Shown piece by piece: positions 9,626 through 19,800 of a stretch of DNA of 64,000 nucleotides. The stretch comes from Coleofasciculus sp. FACHB-1120. GTDB lineage: Bacteria; Cyanobacteriota; Cyanobacteriia; Cyanobacteriales; FACHB-T130. Within the stretch, counting starts at the first letter, position 1. Every line of letters begins with the position of its first letter. Location: contig NZ_JACJTV010000008.1 of the NCBI RefSeq assembly GCF_014698845.1, positions 124,001 through 188,000 of the forward strand, read 5' to 3'. The notes under the pieces were generated by a model. The model worked only from the letters and a program-made list of their open reading frames with translations. It had not been told where the DNA came from and did not search any database. The position numbers were made by a program, and so were the translations under genes.

Positions 9626-11368
9626 ATGTCGAGTGCAAGCAAAATCCTGACACCACCTAGCCAAAGAGTATCGGTATTTGAGCCAAAACTATCTATCCCT
9701 ATCTATACATTAATATTTTTTCTCTGTTCATTACTTCAAACAGGATATGCCGTTTATGTCCAAAACCAAGCCCTCCAGATCCCCCTTGTTCATTTCCTGA
9801 ACAACCCTTCTCTTTATCCAAACGATCCATTTGGTGCCACTCTACCCTACTATTCCTCGACGCTCTGGTATGGAGTGGCATTGCTTCATCGCTTTATCCC
9901 ACTAGAACCCTTACTGCTAACGTTATTTTTATTTGAAAGATTTTTAGTCATCTACGCAGCAGGACGACTCGCTCAAGCTTTTGCACCCCAATCTAAACTG
10001 GCGGTTGTTGGTGCAATGGCACTAATCGCATTAGCAATCAGTCCGATTATTGGTTCGGGCACTGTAGTTGAAGACTACTTTGAGCAAACAGGCTTTTCTA
10101 TACCTTTTTTCTTATTAGGAATCGCTTCATTTTATAAAGAGCGACCCTTACCATGCGCTATTTGGCTAGCCATCGGATTTAATCTGAATAGTATGTATGG
10201 AGTTTACGCCTTAACATACTTGGGAGCAGTGTTTCTCCTTGACTCTACTTACCAGAGAGACTGGAAAAAATGGACGTTATTTTTCGGTTTGTTCCTCTTG
10301 TTAGCTTCGCCAGTTATATATCTTACTGCTGTTGCCTTTGGTCGAGAAGCCGTTGATAAACAATTGTGGCTGGCAGCGAGCAAATTTCGTTTTCCCCATC
10401 ATCTTTATCCGCTAGCTTGGGGCAAAGAGAATTTCGCTCGTTTTAGTATTTTAATTGGATTGCTCATCTCTATCCTCTATCAGAATCGGCAGAGAGTTGG
10501 AAAGCTATTTAAATATAGTGCAATCTGGGCTGGAGTAAGCGGCCTTTGGGTATTGTATGCGTTTGTAGCTGCCTACATTGCCAAATCACCTTCAATGATA
10601 GTCATGCATCCTGGAAGAGCGACTGACTTGTGGTACTGCTTAGCGGGAATTGCACTGACTTCAGGGTGTGCCGTTCAACTAGAAGCAAGTAGAGGTAAAG
10701 CAAGGTGGCTTCTCGCTGCATTAGTCTTCGGCTCCAGCATTCTAATTTGGCATCAAGTTGTTGGAACCTACATCATTGCAGTTTGTTTGATGGCGTTTAC
10801 TTTCCGACCCGTATGGTACTACATTCTTGGTCGGGGCAGTACTAACCGTGTAGCTTTGTTGCTAACACTGGTAGTTTTTCTGATGGGAGTTAAGAGCTTT
10901 CGATATCGGATATCACAAACTGGAAGTTTTGACGCAGCTTTGATTAGGCGACCTTCATCTTCTATAGAAGAAGTTGTTAACTGGGCAAGTGCTAATACTC
11001 CCTTAGATGCACAATTCTTAGTAGAGTTGGTTTCCGATCCAGGCTTGCCTGGTTGGGAAGAGTTTCGAGGTCTGGCAAAGCGCCCGGTTTTTGTAACGTG
11101 GAAAGATGGTTCAGGCATACTTTGGGATCGACCCTATGTACAAGCTTGGGCAGAACGCCTGAATGCCCTCGGTTTTGATGTTACTAAGGAAGAGTCCGAG
11201 AATTCTAAAAATAAGCTCAAAACTCTGTATGAAGAACTTCGAGATGAGGATATTAAACGGCTTCAATCCCGCTTTATCATTAACTATTGGATTGTTCCAG
11301 TGAATCACCCTTCTACGTTTCCTGTGGCTTTTCAAAATCTTTCTTACAAGGTACTGAAACTCCAATAA
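9626..11368 (+). CDS. Large polytopic membrane protein of unknown function
   Basis: The 580-residue protein has about ten hydrophobic segments between residues 28 and 430 and a soluble C-terminal part (about 435-580). The segments include IPIYTLIFFLCSLLQTGYAV, GAMALIALAISPIIG and WTLFFGLFLLLASPVIYL. The layout, with an extracytoplasmic-looking first loop containing NDPFG and YYSSTLWYG and a soluble tail, resembles GT-C-type membrane glycosyltransferases and DUF6798-like proteins, but I see no decisive catalytic motif. The C-terminal soluble domain (WASANTPLDAQFLVE, FRGLAKRPVFVTWKDG) is like the periplasmic domain of that group. It stands alone and has no HIP1 site. The gene is certain; the function is not. 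Confidence 0.85.
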   Translation: MSSASKILTPPSQRVSVFEPKLSIPIYTLIFFLCSLLQTGYAVYVQNQALQIPLVHFLNNPSLYPNDPFGATLPYYSSTLWYGVALLHRFIPLEPLLLTLFLFERFLVIYAAGRLAQAFAPQSKLAVVGAMALIALAISPIIGSGTVVEDYFEQTGFSIPFFLLGIASFYKERPLPCAIWLAIGFNLNSMYGVYALTYLGAVFLLDSTYQRDWKKWTLFFGLFLLLASPVIYLTAVAFGREAVDKQLWLAASKFRFPHHLYPLAWGKENFARFSILIGLLISILYQNRQRVGKLFKYSAIWAGVSGLWVLYAFVAAYIAKSPSMIVMHPGRATDLWYCLAGIALTSGCAVQLEASRGKARWLLAALVFGSSILIWHQVVGTYIIAVCLMAFTFRPVWYYILGRGSTNRVALLLTLVVFLMGVKSFRYRISQTGSFDAALIRRPSSSIEEVVNWASANTPLDAQFLVELVSDPGLPGWEEFRGLAKRPVFVTWKDGSGILWDRPYVQAWAERLNALGFDVTKEESENSKNKLKTLYEELRDEDIKRLQSRFIINYWIVPVNHPSTFPVAFQNLSYKVLKLQ

Positions 11369-11767
11369 CTCTTACTACTCAATTAGTAGGTTTTTCAGAG
11401 TAATGATGCGAAATTTGAAGTAAAAAGTTTCGTATGTAGGGAAGCAGGAGAATCGCTCTCTAAAGATGGCGACGATAAGTTGGCTTCATTTACGGCAATA
11501 CTTAATTGCATGATGTCATTAAGGCTGTAATCTTGGGTGAGTCGTCGCTCATCCGCCTCAACAATGGATTGCAGCTTTGAACCCCAGCTTTAGCGTCTGG
11601 TTGTAAGATATCGTCAGATTGCGATCGCTATTGGCAACTGAGTCAGCAGTTCTAGATTCCAGGTAAACCCCCTTGAGCAAACTTTGGTTACTTGCAGATT
11701 ACTCGGCACTTCCTTTCTCTAAAAGGGTTGTTGGCTGGTGAATGCCTGTGATACACTTAAAAGCCTG
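11369..11767. other. Spacer carrying the tRNA-Val promoter
   Basis: No reading frame here looks real. A HIP1 site occurs at about 11621. The last 40 bases hold the likely promoter of the tRNA gene. Confidence 0.5.
11728..11755 (+). promoter_or_regulatory. Likely sigma-70-type promoter of tRNA-Val
   Basis: TTGTTG at 11728-11733 and GATACA at 11750-11755 are separated by 16 bases and lie 12 bases before the tRNA 5' end, a normal distance for a tRNA promoter. Confidence 0.5.
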
Positions 11768-11839
<72 letters not shown>

Positions 11840-11877
11840 CTTACATTCCGTACAGATTTTTTCCTAGCTAAATGTCA

Positions 11878-11947
11878 CTACAACCATAAGTTGTCCAAAA
11901 TGGTCACTTTATGCTTGTAATTTTCTCTGGTCAACTTATGCTTGTAG
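11878..11947. repeat. Imperfect inverted and direct repeats around CATAAGTTG/CAACTTATG
   Basis: A 16-base arm at 11878-11893 (CTACAACCATAAGTTG) and an arm at 11932-11947 (CAACTTATGCTTGTAG) are inverted with one mismatch. In addition TGGTCACTTTATGCTTGTA (about 11901-11919) is a near-direct repeat of the sequence at about 11929-11946. It looks like the remnant of a small mobile element or MITE end. Confidence 0.6.
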
Positions 11948-11992
11948 CTCGTTGAGCGTTCGCGCAGTAGTTTTAGAACTTGATTGAGTTAC

Positions 11993-12047
11993 TTGTCATT
12001 TAAAGTTTGATTTTGCCGGAGCGGCAAAATCAAACTTTAAATGACAA
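11993..12047. repeat. Perfect 26-bp inverted repeat with 3-base loop
   Basis: The 26 bases from 11993 (starting TTGTCATTTAAAGTTTG) are the exact reverse complement of 12022-12047, with only GAG between them. There is no T tract after it, so it is not an ordinary terminator. A stem this long with no mismatch implies recent origin or active maintenance. Confidence 0.9.
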
Positions 12048-12241
12048 TCATCGATTCAAAAGGCGCAGTAAGTCTAGCATATCTGGTTGAAAAACCGTGG
12101 CGGAGGCTTGGAAAAGCGAGAGTATTTTAATATTCTCACAGCAGTGACACGAACATATTAAGTAGCCGTGCGTCTACAGATAGGTTGCAAAAGGGCGTAC
12201 CTTAATAATTGACTTATCTGGTATTGGGGTAACTTCTCACC

Positions 12242-13015
12242 ATGAAATACGGGCGTGAAACGCTGGCAGTTTGCCAGCGAATTTTGGTTGAATTATTACG
12301 ACGGCGACGCAGCCTGATTTTTTGGTGTATTTTTCCAGTCTCTGTTTTGCTGATTAATGGGGTAATTCTGGCAGAAAATGCCAAGCTGTCTATGGCTGAG
12401 GCTTTTGAAACGGCTGCTCCCTCAACACTGGTGGGTGCTGCACTATTTTTTAGTTGCTTGGGTGGCAGTGTAGCAACCGTGGTGGCAGAGAGAGAACAGC
12501 AAACGCTCAAACGTCTTTTTATCTCACCGCTCAGCGGAACGTCTTATTTCTTAGGAATTTTTCTAGCTCACAGCTGCATTGGTGTCGGTCAAGCCATTTT
12601 AGTTTATACGATTGCTGCCTTTTGGAATGCTCGGTTTCAGGGTTCTATTGTGTTAGGAACCGCAATTATCTTTCTAAGTATTATTTCCTATGTTGGAGTC
12701 GGGTTTATTCTGGGTACGCAGTTTGCTCGTCGCACTGAGGATGTCAATGCTTTAGTGGCAGCATTTGGGGTGCCATTATTAATTTTAGGAGGGGCCTTTT
12801 TACCGACCTCGCTGTTTTCTAAGACGCTGCTAGAACTTGCTAAGTTTAATCCAATTTATCACATGAATGAAGCCTTAATAGGGGTTTCTGCGGACGGCAG
12901 TGGATTTGGAGAAATTGCATCTCATTTTTGGTTTTTATGTGTGTTTGCAATTTTGATGGTTGTAGGAGGATGGCTATCCTACCAGCGGATGCTGAGTGTT
13001 GAAAGAAGACTGTGA
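12242..13015 (+). CDS. ABC-2 type transporter permease
   Basis: The 257-residue integral membrane protein has six predicted hydrophobic segments, including LIFWCIFPVSVLLINGVIL, SIISYVGVGFILGTQFARR and LILGGAFLPTSLF. It carries the EREQQTLKRLFISPLSGTSYFLG coupling helix typical of ABC-2 permeases, which contacts the ATPase. It is the membrane half of an exporter whose ATPase is encoded 165 bases downstream. The substrate cannot be told from sequence; ABC-2 systems export drugs, polysaccharides or lipids. Start ATG 12242. Confidence 0.9.
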   Translation: MKYGRETLAVCQRILVELLRRRRSLIFWCIFPVSVLLINGVILAENAKLSMAEAFETAAPSTLVGAALFFSCLGGSVATVVAEREQQTLKRLFISPLSGTSYFLGIFLAHSCIGVGQAILVYTIAAFWNARFQGSIVLGTAIIFLSIISYVGVGFILGTQFARRTEDVNALVAAFGVPLLILGGAFLPTSLFSKTLLELAKFNPIYHMNEALIGVSADGSGFGEIASHFWFLCVFAILMVVGGWLSYQRMLSVERRL

Positions 13016-13180
13016 TTGGTTGAAGATAGAAATGTAAATCTAGCTTTTTAATACGAAGGTAGGCAAACTTTTACGTAAAGGTCAGCACAGTTTAATTTTT
13101 TTTTGCGTACTTGGCGATTCTCTTGCCGTACCTCTGGGTTTACTAAATATTGTTCAACCTGTAATCAATTAGGGAATATT

Positions 13181-14071
13181 GTGCTACGAATTGAGAAGCT
13201 AAATAAATCTTACGGAACTCGACCTGTTTTACAGGATTTAACGCTGCATATTCCCCCTGGCGAAATTTACGGTTTACTGGGACCCAATGGAGCGGGAAAA
13301 ACCACAACAATTAATATAATTTGTAATTTATTGCGGGCGGATAGTGGAGAAATTAAGATTAATAACCAACCTGTCTCAAACGCAACCAAAAATATGATAG
13401 GGGTTGCACCGCAAGAAAATTTACTTTATAAAACCCTAAGTTGTGAGGAAAATCTCCATTTCTTTGCTCGGATTTATGGCTTAACAAATCAGCAGCGGCG
13501 TCAACAGGTAGAAGCAAGTTTAGCGGCTGTCAATTTATTAGATAGAGCGAGAAGTCCGGTGGAAACGTTGAGTGGTGGAATGCAGCGGCGGTTAAATATT
13601 GCTGTTGCTTTGGTACATCAGCCTAAGCTGATCGTTCTAGATGAACCCACGACTGGGTTGGATATTGAAGCGCGTTATGAAATTTGGGAGTTAATTCGGC
13701 ATCTGAAAAATCAGGGGATTACAATTCTGCTCACGACTCATTTGTTAGATGAAGCCGAACGCCTTTGTCAAAAAATCGGGATTCTTAAAGGCGGTAGTAT
13801 TTTGGCGGAGGGAAGTTTAACAGAACTGCGGAAATTAGTGCCAGCAGTGGAAGTTGTGGTGGTGGAGACGCCGGAGGAGGAACAAGCGATCGCTCGCGCT
13901 AAAAAATATAATTTCACTTCTCGGCGCTATGGGAATGACTTAGCTTTTTGGCTACCAGAACATCTAGAACTGAAGGAAATTATCTCCTGTTTTGATGGAA
14001 TCCCTCTCGATTCGATTGCTCGGCAACCTGTAAGGTTAGAGCATATTTATGTTGAGGTAACGCAGGGTTAA
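13181..14071 (+). CDS. ABC transporter ATP-binding protein (ABC-2 exporter)
   Basis: This is the nucleotide-binding subunit of about 296 residues. Counting from the GTG at 13181: Walker A GPNGAGKTT (34-42), Q-loop near VAPQEN (76-80), signature LSGGMQ (130-135), Walker B LIVLDEPTTGLD (150-161) and the H-loop TTHLLDEAERL. The tail carries the DrrA/CcmA-like C-terminal domain. I chose GTG 13181 because AGGGAA lies 5-10 bases upstream and VLRIEKLNKSYG is the normal N-terminus. The frame is open further upstream only through a TTG, giving a cysteine-rich, non-homologous extension. It pairs with the permease before it. Confidence 0.92.
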   Translation: MLRIEKLNKSYGTRPVLQDLTLHIPPGEIYGLLGPNGAGKTTTINIICNLLRADSGEIKINNQPVSNATKNMIGVAPQENLLYKTLSCEENLHFFARIYGLTNQQRRQQVEASLAAVNLLDRARSPVETLSGGMQRRLNIAVALVHQPKLIVLDEPTTGLDIEARYEIWELIRHLKNQGITILLTTHLLDEAERLCQKIGILKGGSILAEGSLTELRKLVPAVEVVVVETPEEEQAIARAKKYNFTSRRYGNDLAFWLPEHLELKEIISCFDGIPLDSIARQPVRLEHIYVEVTQG

Positions 14072-14673
14072 GAATTGCGCGATCGCAATATTTCTCCGTA
14101 GCAGACCAACCAAAAATAAAGTGCAATATTAATTTCGCTGAACAATTTTGGGACACCCTCTAGCAAGACGGGAACTGCACCGCCGCTTAACTTTAGCGAG
14201 TCTACAGCGATCGCGCTGAACAATAAACCGATACCACTCAGTAGCAGAATGTAGGGCGTTGATTGTATTTTCCGCCTAAAGGCTAATCCGTATCCCAAGG
14301 TCGCTATGGCATATACGACGATGGTTATTAATTTGGGAATTCCTGCTCTTAAAAGAATAATATGAATCCGAAAAATTTCATTAACGAGAAAACCTCCGGT
14401 TATGATTGCCGAATACAGGATAAATGAATTTCGGGTTTGTTGTGGTTGAATCGTTCTCAGCAATCCAAAACTAAAAGTGCAAACAATGGGCGGTACCGCA
14501 CATAATAATTGAAAGGTATGGGTTAACAAACCCGTATTTGGATCGGCTGGGGCAAGCGGCGGCTCGAATAGTATTCCTGCTGGAGAACCCAAGAACTGAG
14601 TATAGACAATCAAAGCAATCACTGCTAAGAAAGATAAAGTATTGACCCAAAAAACAGCTCGATAACTTGCCAT
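14068..14673 (-). CDS. Conserved membrane protein of unknown function
   Basis: The 201-residue protein has about six hydrophobic segments, for example FWVNTLSFLAVIALIVYTQFL, FQLLCAVPPIVCTFSFGLL, LITIVVYAIATLGYGLAF and ILLLSGIGLLFSAIAV, and a positively charged end (EILRSRNS). I do not recognise the family. It is convergent with the ABC ATPase gene, their 3' ends overlapping by 4 bases, so it is not part of that operon. Start ATG at 14673. Confidence 0.75.
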   Translation of the reverse strand: MASYRAVFWVNTLSFLAVIALIVYTQFLGSPAGILFEPPLAPADPNTGLLTHTFQLLCAVPPIVCTFSFGLLRTIQPQQTRNSFILYSAIITGGFLVNEIFRIHIILLRAGIPKLITIVVYAIATLGYGLAFRRKIQSTPYILLLSGIGLLFSAIAVDSLKLSGGAVPVLLEGVPKLFSEINIALYFWLVCYGEILRSRNS

Positions 14674-14903
14674 AATTTAACCAGAAACGCTATCTCTCAG
14701 TAGAGATACACGATTCGCGCCAGCAGTTACGAATTATGGCTGTCAGAATCAGCTAATAGTTCGCCACAAGCAGTTTTCTATTTTTAAATCCGCGAATTAA
14801 ATAAGAAAAAGTTGCCGCGATCGCTACTGTTGTCTTGTCCCAATACATCGCTTTCACGGCTTACTCTCTAAAATTCTGATGCGATAATTTTTCTGCCGTC
14901 TGA

Positions 14904-15863
14904 TTACCAATTCCACATGATAGGGCTATCGTCTAGAGGATCGGTGACAATCCGCCCAATTGCGTCAATTTCCTGTAATTCATCAACCGATAGTTGAATA
15001 TCACCCGCTTTGGCGTTGTCCACAACTTGTTGGGTATTTCTCGCACCAGCGATCGCATTCGCTTGCGGTTGGGCAATTAACCACGCCAATGCTAGTTGAG
15101 CAAGGCTACACTGATGGCGTTCGGCAATCGGACGCAGTTTGTCTAAAGCTTGCTGGGCGCGTTTGTAGTTTTCCCTTTGAAAGAGCTTATTTTTCGCACG
15201 ATTATCCGCTGGATCGAATTGATGATCGGAACCGAATTTTCCAGTTAACAATCCTTGAGCGAGGGGCGAATAAGCAAGAATTGAAATCTTGTTTTCAACG
15301 CAGTAAGGCATGGCATCCTTTTCCACCCAACGCCAAAATAGGGAATAAGGCGGTTGCAAACTATCAATGCGTCCATACTGAGCGGCTTCTTCCAATTGGA
15401 CGCGGGAGAAATTAGAAACACCAATTGCCCGAATTTTACCTTGTTCCTTCAGATGGTTGAGGGCGCTCATGGTTTCTTCAATGGGGACTATTTCGCTCTT
15501 GAACACCCCAGAAGGCCAGTGAATTTGGTATAGGTCGATATAGTCGGTTTTCAGGTTTTTGAGAGAGCGATCGCATGCTTCAATGACTTGGTCGTACTTG
15601 AGATGATTGGCAAACACCTTAGTTGCATAAACCACTTGGTCGCGCACCTCTGAGAGCGCTTGGGCGACAATCTGCTCAGAGTGGCCCTCACCGTAGACTT
15701 CAGCGGTATCAACGGTGGTGATACCGGCATCAAATGCCCCTTGGATTGCTTTGATCGTGTCCGTGTCTTCAATTCCCACCCACATCTTCTTGCCAGCTTG
15801 CCATGTACCCATGACAATTGGAGAAATTTGAATGTCGGAAGTGCCTAACTGTCGTCTTTCCAT
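14904..15863 (-). CDS. Aldo/keto reductase
   Basis: A cytoplasmic NAD(P)H-dependent oxidoreductase of 319 residues with the (beta/alpha)8 fold. The catalytic tetrad is visible: D52 (TTVDTAEVYG), Y57, K82 (YATKVF) and H115 (YQIHWPSG). GVSNFS, the signature YSPLAQGLLTGKFG and the cofactor-binding IAGARNTQQVVDN near the C-terminus are present. It looks like the general YajO/YhdN-type group; the substrate is unknown. Monocistronic on the minus strand. Confidence 0.93.
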   Translation of the reverse strand: MERRQLGTSDIQISPIVMGTWQAGKKMWVGIEDTDTIKAIQGAFDAGITTVDTAEVYGEGHSEQIVAQALSEVRDQVVYATKVFANHLKYDQVIEACDRSLKNLKTDYIDLYQIHWPSGVFKSEIVPIEETMSALNHLKEQGKIRAIGVSNFSRVQLEEAAQYGRIDSLQPPYSLFWRWVEKDAMPYCVENKISILAYSPLAQGLLTGKFGSDHQFDPADNRAKNKLFQRENYKRAQQALDKLRPIAERHQCSLAQLALAWLIAQPQANAIAGARNTQQVVDNAKAGDIQLSVDELQEIDAIGRIVTDPLDDSPIMWNW

Positions 15864-16032
15864 GCGTAAATCCTGGTTTATTGGCTTCTGTCTTCATATT
15901 AGGAAACACTTGGGGGAAGGGGACGCGATCGCTTTGTTGATTTTCAACCTCAAATCAGCCTCAAAGTAACGGTGTTAACTGACCGATGGAGAGGGTGTCG
16001 CTAGCCTGGAATAAGAACTCTACGCGATACTT

Positions 16033-16629
16033 ATGCAATCCACCACGACCACTACAACCACAACCCACGCCCTCAAAGAATGGGCAGTTGCGGTGAATGC
16101 CTTAGAACAAGGCAAAACGATTATGTTGCTACGCAAAGGCGGCATCCGCGAGGAAAACAACCGCTTCACCGTTGCCGAAACAGAAGTTTTGCTCTACCCA
16201 ACTTATGAACATCAACAGCCCGATTTGCTGAAAGCCGAATATTCCAATCTAGTGCAACCCGTCGCCTCCGGTTGGCATCCAGAAACCATCCGAATCGGTG
16301 CGTGGGCTGAAATTACTGATATTTTGCCCGTGAGTGAAGAATCAGCAGTGAGAGGGCTGCTACCTTACCATATTTGGAACGAGCAATTTGTAAGCGATCG
16401 CCTCAAATGGAAGCCGCGTCAGCCGATTTATGTGCTGCTACTACGTACTTACAAACTCCCCGAAGCACAGATTATCGCTTACCGCCCGGAATATGGAGGT
16501 TGCAAGTCGTGGATCGATCTTGCAAGCGCGATCGCCATTGAGGACGCAAAACCTGTTTTAGATGATGCAGAATATGCCCAGCAAGTAACAACGATTCGAC
16601 AAATTGCGAATTTAGGACTGATGCACTGA
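16033..16629 (+). CDS. DUF1802 family protein
   Basis: The 198-residue soluble protein matches the DUF1802 family found in cyanobacteria and some archaea: LKEWAVAVNALEQGKTIMLLRKGGIREE near the N-terminus, then F-x-LYPTYEHQ, and a C-terminal YRPEYGGCKSWIDL. The function is not established. Oddly, eight consecutive threonines follow MQS (residues 4-11), encoded by an ACC/ACA/ACT triplet run that may be slippage-prone. Start ATG 16033. Confidence 0.85.
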   Translation: MQSTTTTTTTTHALKEWAVAVNALEQGKTIMLLRKGGIREENNRFTVAETEVLLYPTYEHQQPDLLKAEYSNLVQPVASGWHPETIRIGAWAEITDILPVSEESAVRGLLPYHIWNEQFVSDRLKWKPRQPIYVLLLRTYKLPEAQIIAYRPEYGGCKSWIDLASAIAIEDAKPVLDDAEYAQQVTTIRQIANLGLMH

Positions 16630-16659
16630 AAGCTTGCAAGTCCCGTTTTGCTCCCACTT

Positions 16660-16678
16660 TCTCCCTTAAAAAGGGAGA
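16660..16678. repeat. Hairpin of a dispersed CTCCCTT/AAGGGAG repeat
   Basis: TCTCCCTT (16660-16667) and AAGGGAGA (16671-16678) form a perfect 8-bp stem with loop AAA, followed by GAGGGGGATTTAGGGGAATC. This pattern recurs as a dispersed intergenic repeat in many cyanobacteria. It may also act as a bidirectional 3' end between the convergent genes here. Confidence 0.6.
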
Positions 16679-16839
16679 GAGGGGGATTTAGGGGAATCTC
16701 TACGTAAGTCCGATAATTGCTAATTGACGCCATGTGCGACTATTCTTAACCTTTCCCTAGCGCCCCAATGAATTGCCCAATGAATTGGGGGAGAAATACA
16801 AAAAGTTGCACACCGCATGAATAGGTACTTGGTATCCCA

Positions 16840-19800
16840 TTACCCATCCCCACACTTCTCATTCCCAGACGTGGGGTGTGTCAGCGGTAACTCTAGAGTA
16901 AACGTTGTTTCATCAGAAGCACTCCTGACTCGAAGAATGCCGCCTAAATGTTGGGTGAGTTTCTGCACCAGCGCTAATCCTAAACCAGTTCCGCCTTGCT
17001 TCCAGCGATCGGTACGGGGAATACGATAGAACTTGTCAAAAATGCGGGGTAGCTCCTCTGGCGGAATCTCTACACCAAAATTGCTCACCTTAATTTGCAT
17101 CATTGCCGAAGTGGCACGGGCTGTTACTTTAATGCGTTCTCCCGGTGGAGTATATTTGCACGCATTATTCAGCAATTCTGCCAAAATCCGCTCTAGACTG
17201 GCTAATTCTGAGACTAGGATAGGCAAATCAGAGGGAATATCCACCTGTAAGATTTGTTCGCGTTCCTGGATGCGAGAGCGAAATGACTCAACAATATTTG
17301 GCAACCACTCTGGTAAGTCAATTGCCGTGGCAAGAAAACTGGGATAAGACGCAGCGGCTAGCCGTTGCAAGTCTAGAAGGTCATTGATTAGCTCAGTTTC
17401 TCGATTGCACTCTGCTTGTAATATTTGTAGATAGCGCTGAGTGCGCTCGCCTGGTGGAGAAACTTTGAGCATTTGGATCGCCATTTTCATATTGGCGATA
17501 GGAGTCCGCAATTCGTGGGAAACAGTGCTGAGGAAGTCATCTTTGAGTTGATTGAGTTTCTCCAGTTCCTGGACTTGGGCAAGGGATGCTTGATAAAGTC
17601 GGGCTTGACGAATCGCGATCGCGCATTGAGTGGCTACCTGCTTGACTAGCCGGATCTCTAGTTTTTTGAAGATATAGTCTGGACGATGGAATAACCACAA
17701 ATCTCCCAAAACCCCTTGATCGTCGAACATCGGACAAGCTAACATCGCCGCCTGACCGTGGATCGAGTTGGCAGCGAAGGAGCACAATTGAAAATGTTTC
17801 CCTTGCCGGAGGGGTTGGTAAATCTCTGGGAAAGCAGTCATTTGCAATATGCGACCCTTCGAGGAAGGCATTGAGGAGACATACTCGTAGCAAATGGTGG
17901 CAGTTTCTTGTTCCAGGTTGTAAAGCGAAGCATGGCAGCTGCTCATATTGAGAGATAATCCTAACTCTCGAACCGCTGCCTGTAAAATTTGGCTTTCGTC
18001 CAAACTATCGCGGACTTTGTCGGTGATGCGTTTCAGTACCGCATCAAAACCGAGTGCTTTTTGCAGTTGGGTGGTTCGTTGTTGCACTTGGCGTTCCAGA
18101 TTGGAGTTCATCTGTTGCACCTGCTTAAAGAGTGCCGATTGCTCAATGGCGATCGCTAACTGATTTGCCAATGAAGTGAGCAAGTCAATTTCCAATTGCT
18201 GCCACTGTCGGGGTTCTGAACACTCATGGGCACATAGCACCCCCCACAGTACGGGCGCAGGGGAAGTAGTGCAAAACACCGCATTCACTCCCGTATTTTC
18301 CGCGACGGTGAAGATTTCGTCCCTGCCTCTTTGCAAAATCGGGACGATCAAACTCGCCCTGACTTGAATCTCAGCCAGGATGTCAAAATGATATCGATCT
18401 AAATCTGCGGTATAGATATCTTCTATCGCGATGATTTGCCCTTGTTGATGGCGCTGGACATAACCTTCTCCCAGCGGCTTTGAAATGGCGGTTCCCTGGA
18501 GAGACATCCAACCAGAACCAACCGATTCCATCATCACAACTCCACTCCAGTCTGGCTCGAAACGGCAAACGATTACCCGGTCGGCCTTGAGTAATTCTCG
18601 GACTTCAGTAACGGTCGTCTTGAGAATCTCGTCTAAGTCTAGAGATTGGCGTATGCGTTGAGCGATCGCTGCCACCAATCGCTGTCGTTCAGTCTGCTGC
18701 GTTAACGCAAATTGTGCAAGCTTCTGTTTGGTGATATCGAGGGTAGTGCCAATCATCCGTACCGCTGTGCCAGTTTCATTGCACAGCAACTGACTTTTTG
18801 TCATCATCCAACGAATGCTACCATCAGGCCAAACAATGCGAAATTCCTGTTCGTAGCCCTGATTTTCTTCCAAGGCACGAATCGCTGCTTGGTGTACAAA
18901 TTTGCGATCTTCTAGATGAATGTATCTGAGAAAGGCGTCATAGGTTTTTTCAAAGCTACCCGGAGCTAGACCAAATAACTTTTCATTGTTGTCAGTCCAG
19001 GTCATTTGATTCGTGAGTATGTTCCAGTCCCAAATGCCCATTTGTGCAGCTTCTAGAGCTAGTCTCAATCGCTCCTCACTTTGTCGCAGTGCCTCTTCTG
19101 CTTGCTTGCGTTTCGTGATATCAAATCGAATTGCTAAATACTGGAAGGGTTTTCCTTGGTCGTTTATAAATGGCACAATGGTGGTATCGACCCAGTAACA
19201 AGTGCCATCTTTGGCTCTATTTTTAATTTCTCCCTGCCAAATTTTTCCCTCGGAAATAGTTGCCCAAAGATTTTTAAAAAACTCTTTTGAATGAAATCCA
19301 GAATTAATCAATCGATGAGTTTTTCCAATCAATTCTTCCCTAGAATATTTGGAGATTTGACAGAATTTATCATTGACATAATTAATCGTTCCTTTATCGT
19401 CAGTTGCCACTGCGATCGCTGCTTGATCTAAAGCAAACTTAATATCTGATAGTTCCTTCAGCGATTGTGCTAATGACGATTCAGCTTGCTTGCGTTCATT
19501 AATGTTTTCGATAAACGAAATAAAATACTTCGGCTCACCCGTTGCTTCTCGTACCAGCGATACAGTCAAATTAATCCAGACGTGAGAACCATCTTTGCGG
19601 ATGTAGCGCTTCTCTATGGAATAGGTTTGAATCTCTGATGCCAACATTTGGCGGACGTTTTCCAGATCCGCACTCAAATCATCGGGGTGAGTAATATCCT
19701 GAAAAGTGCGCTGTCGCAGTTCCTCTGGCGTGTACCCCACGATATCGCAGAGTTTTTGATTAACCAGTAACCACTGTCCGTCGAGGCTGATGTGAGCGAT

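Larger units (their letters stand above)
11840..12241. other. Repeat-rich spacer between tRNA-Val and the ABC transporter
   Basis: There is no gene. The region holds a degenerate inverted/direct repeat (11878-11947) and a perfect long hairpin (11993-12047). The remaining 190 bases before the ABC permease ATG show nothing I can name. Confidence 0.6.

Noticed and set aside
13103-13180. Upstream extension of the ABC ATPase gene to a TTG start
   Set aside because: The extra residues are cysteine- and arginine-rich and unlike any ABC protein; GTG 13181 has a ribosome binding site and the normal N-terminus.
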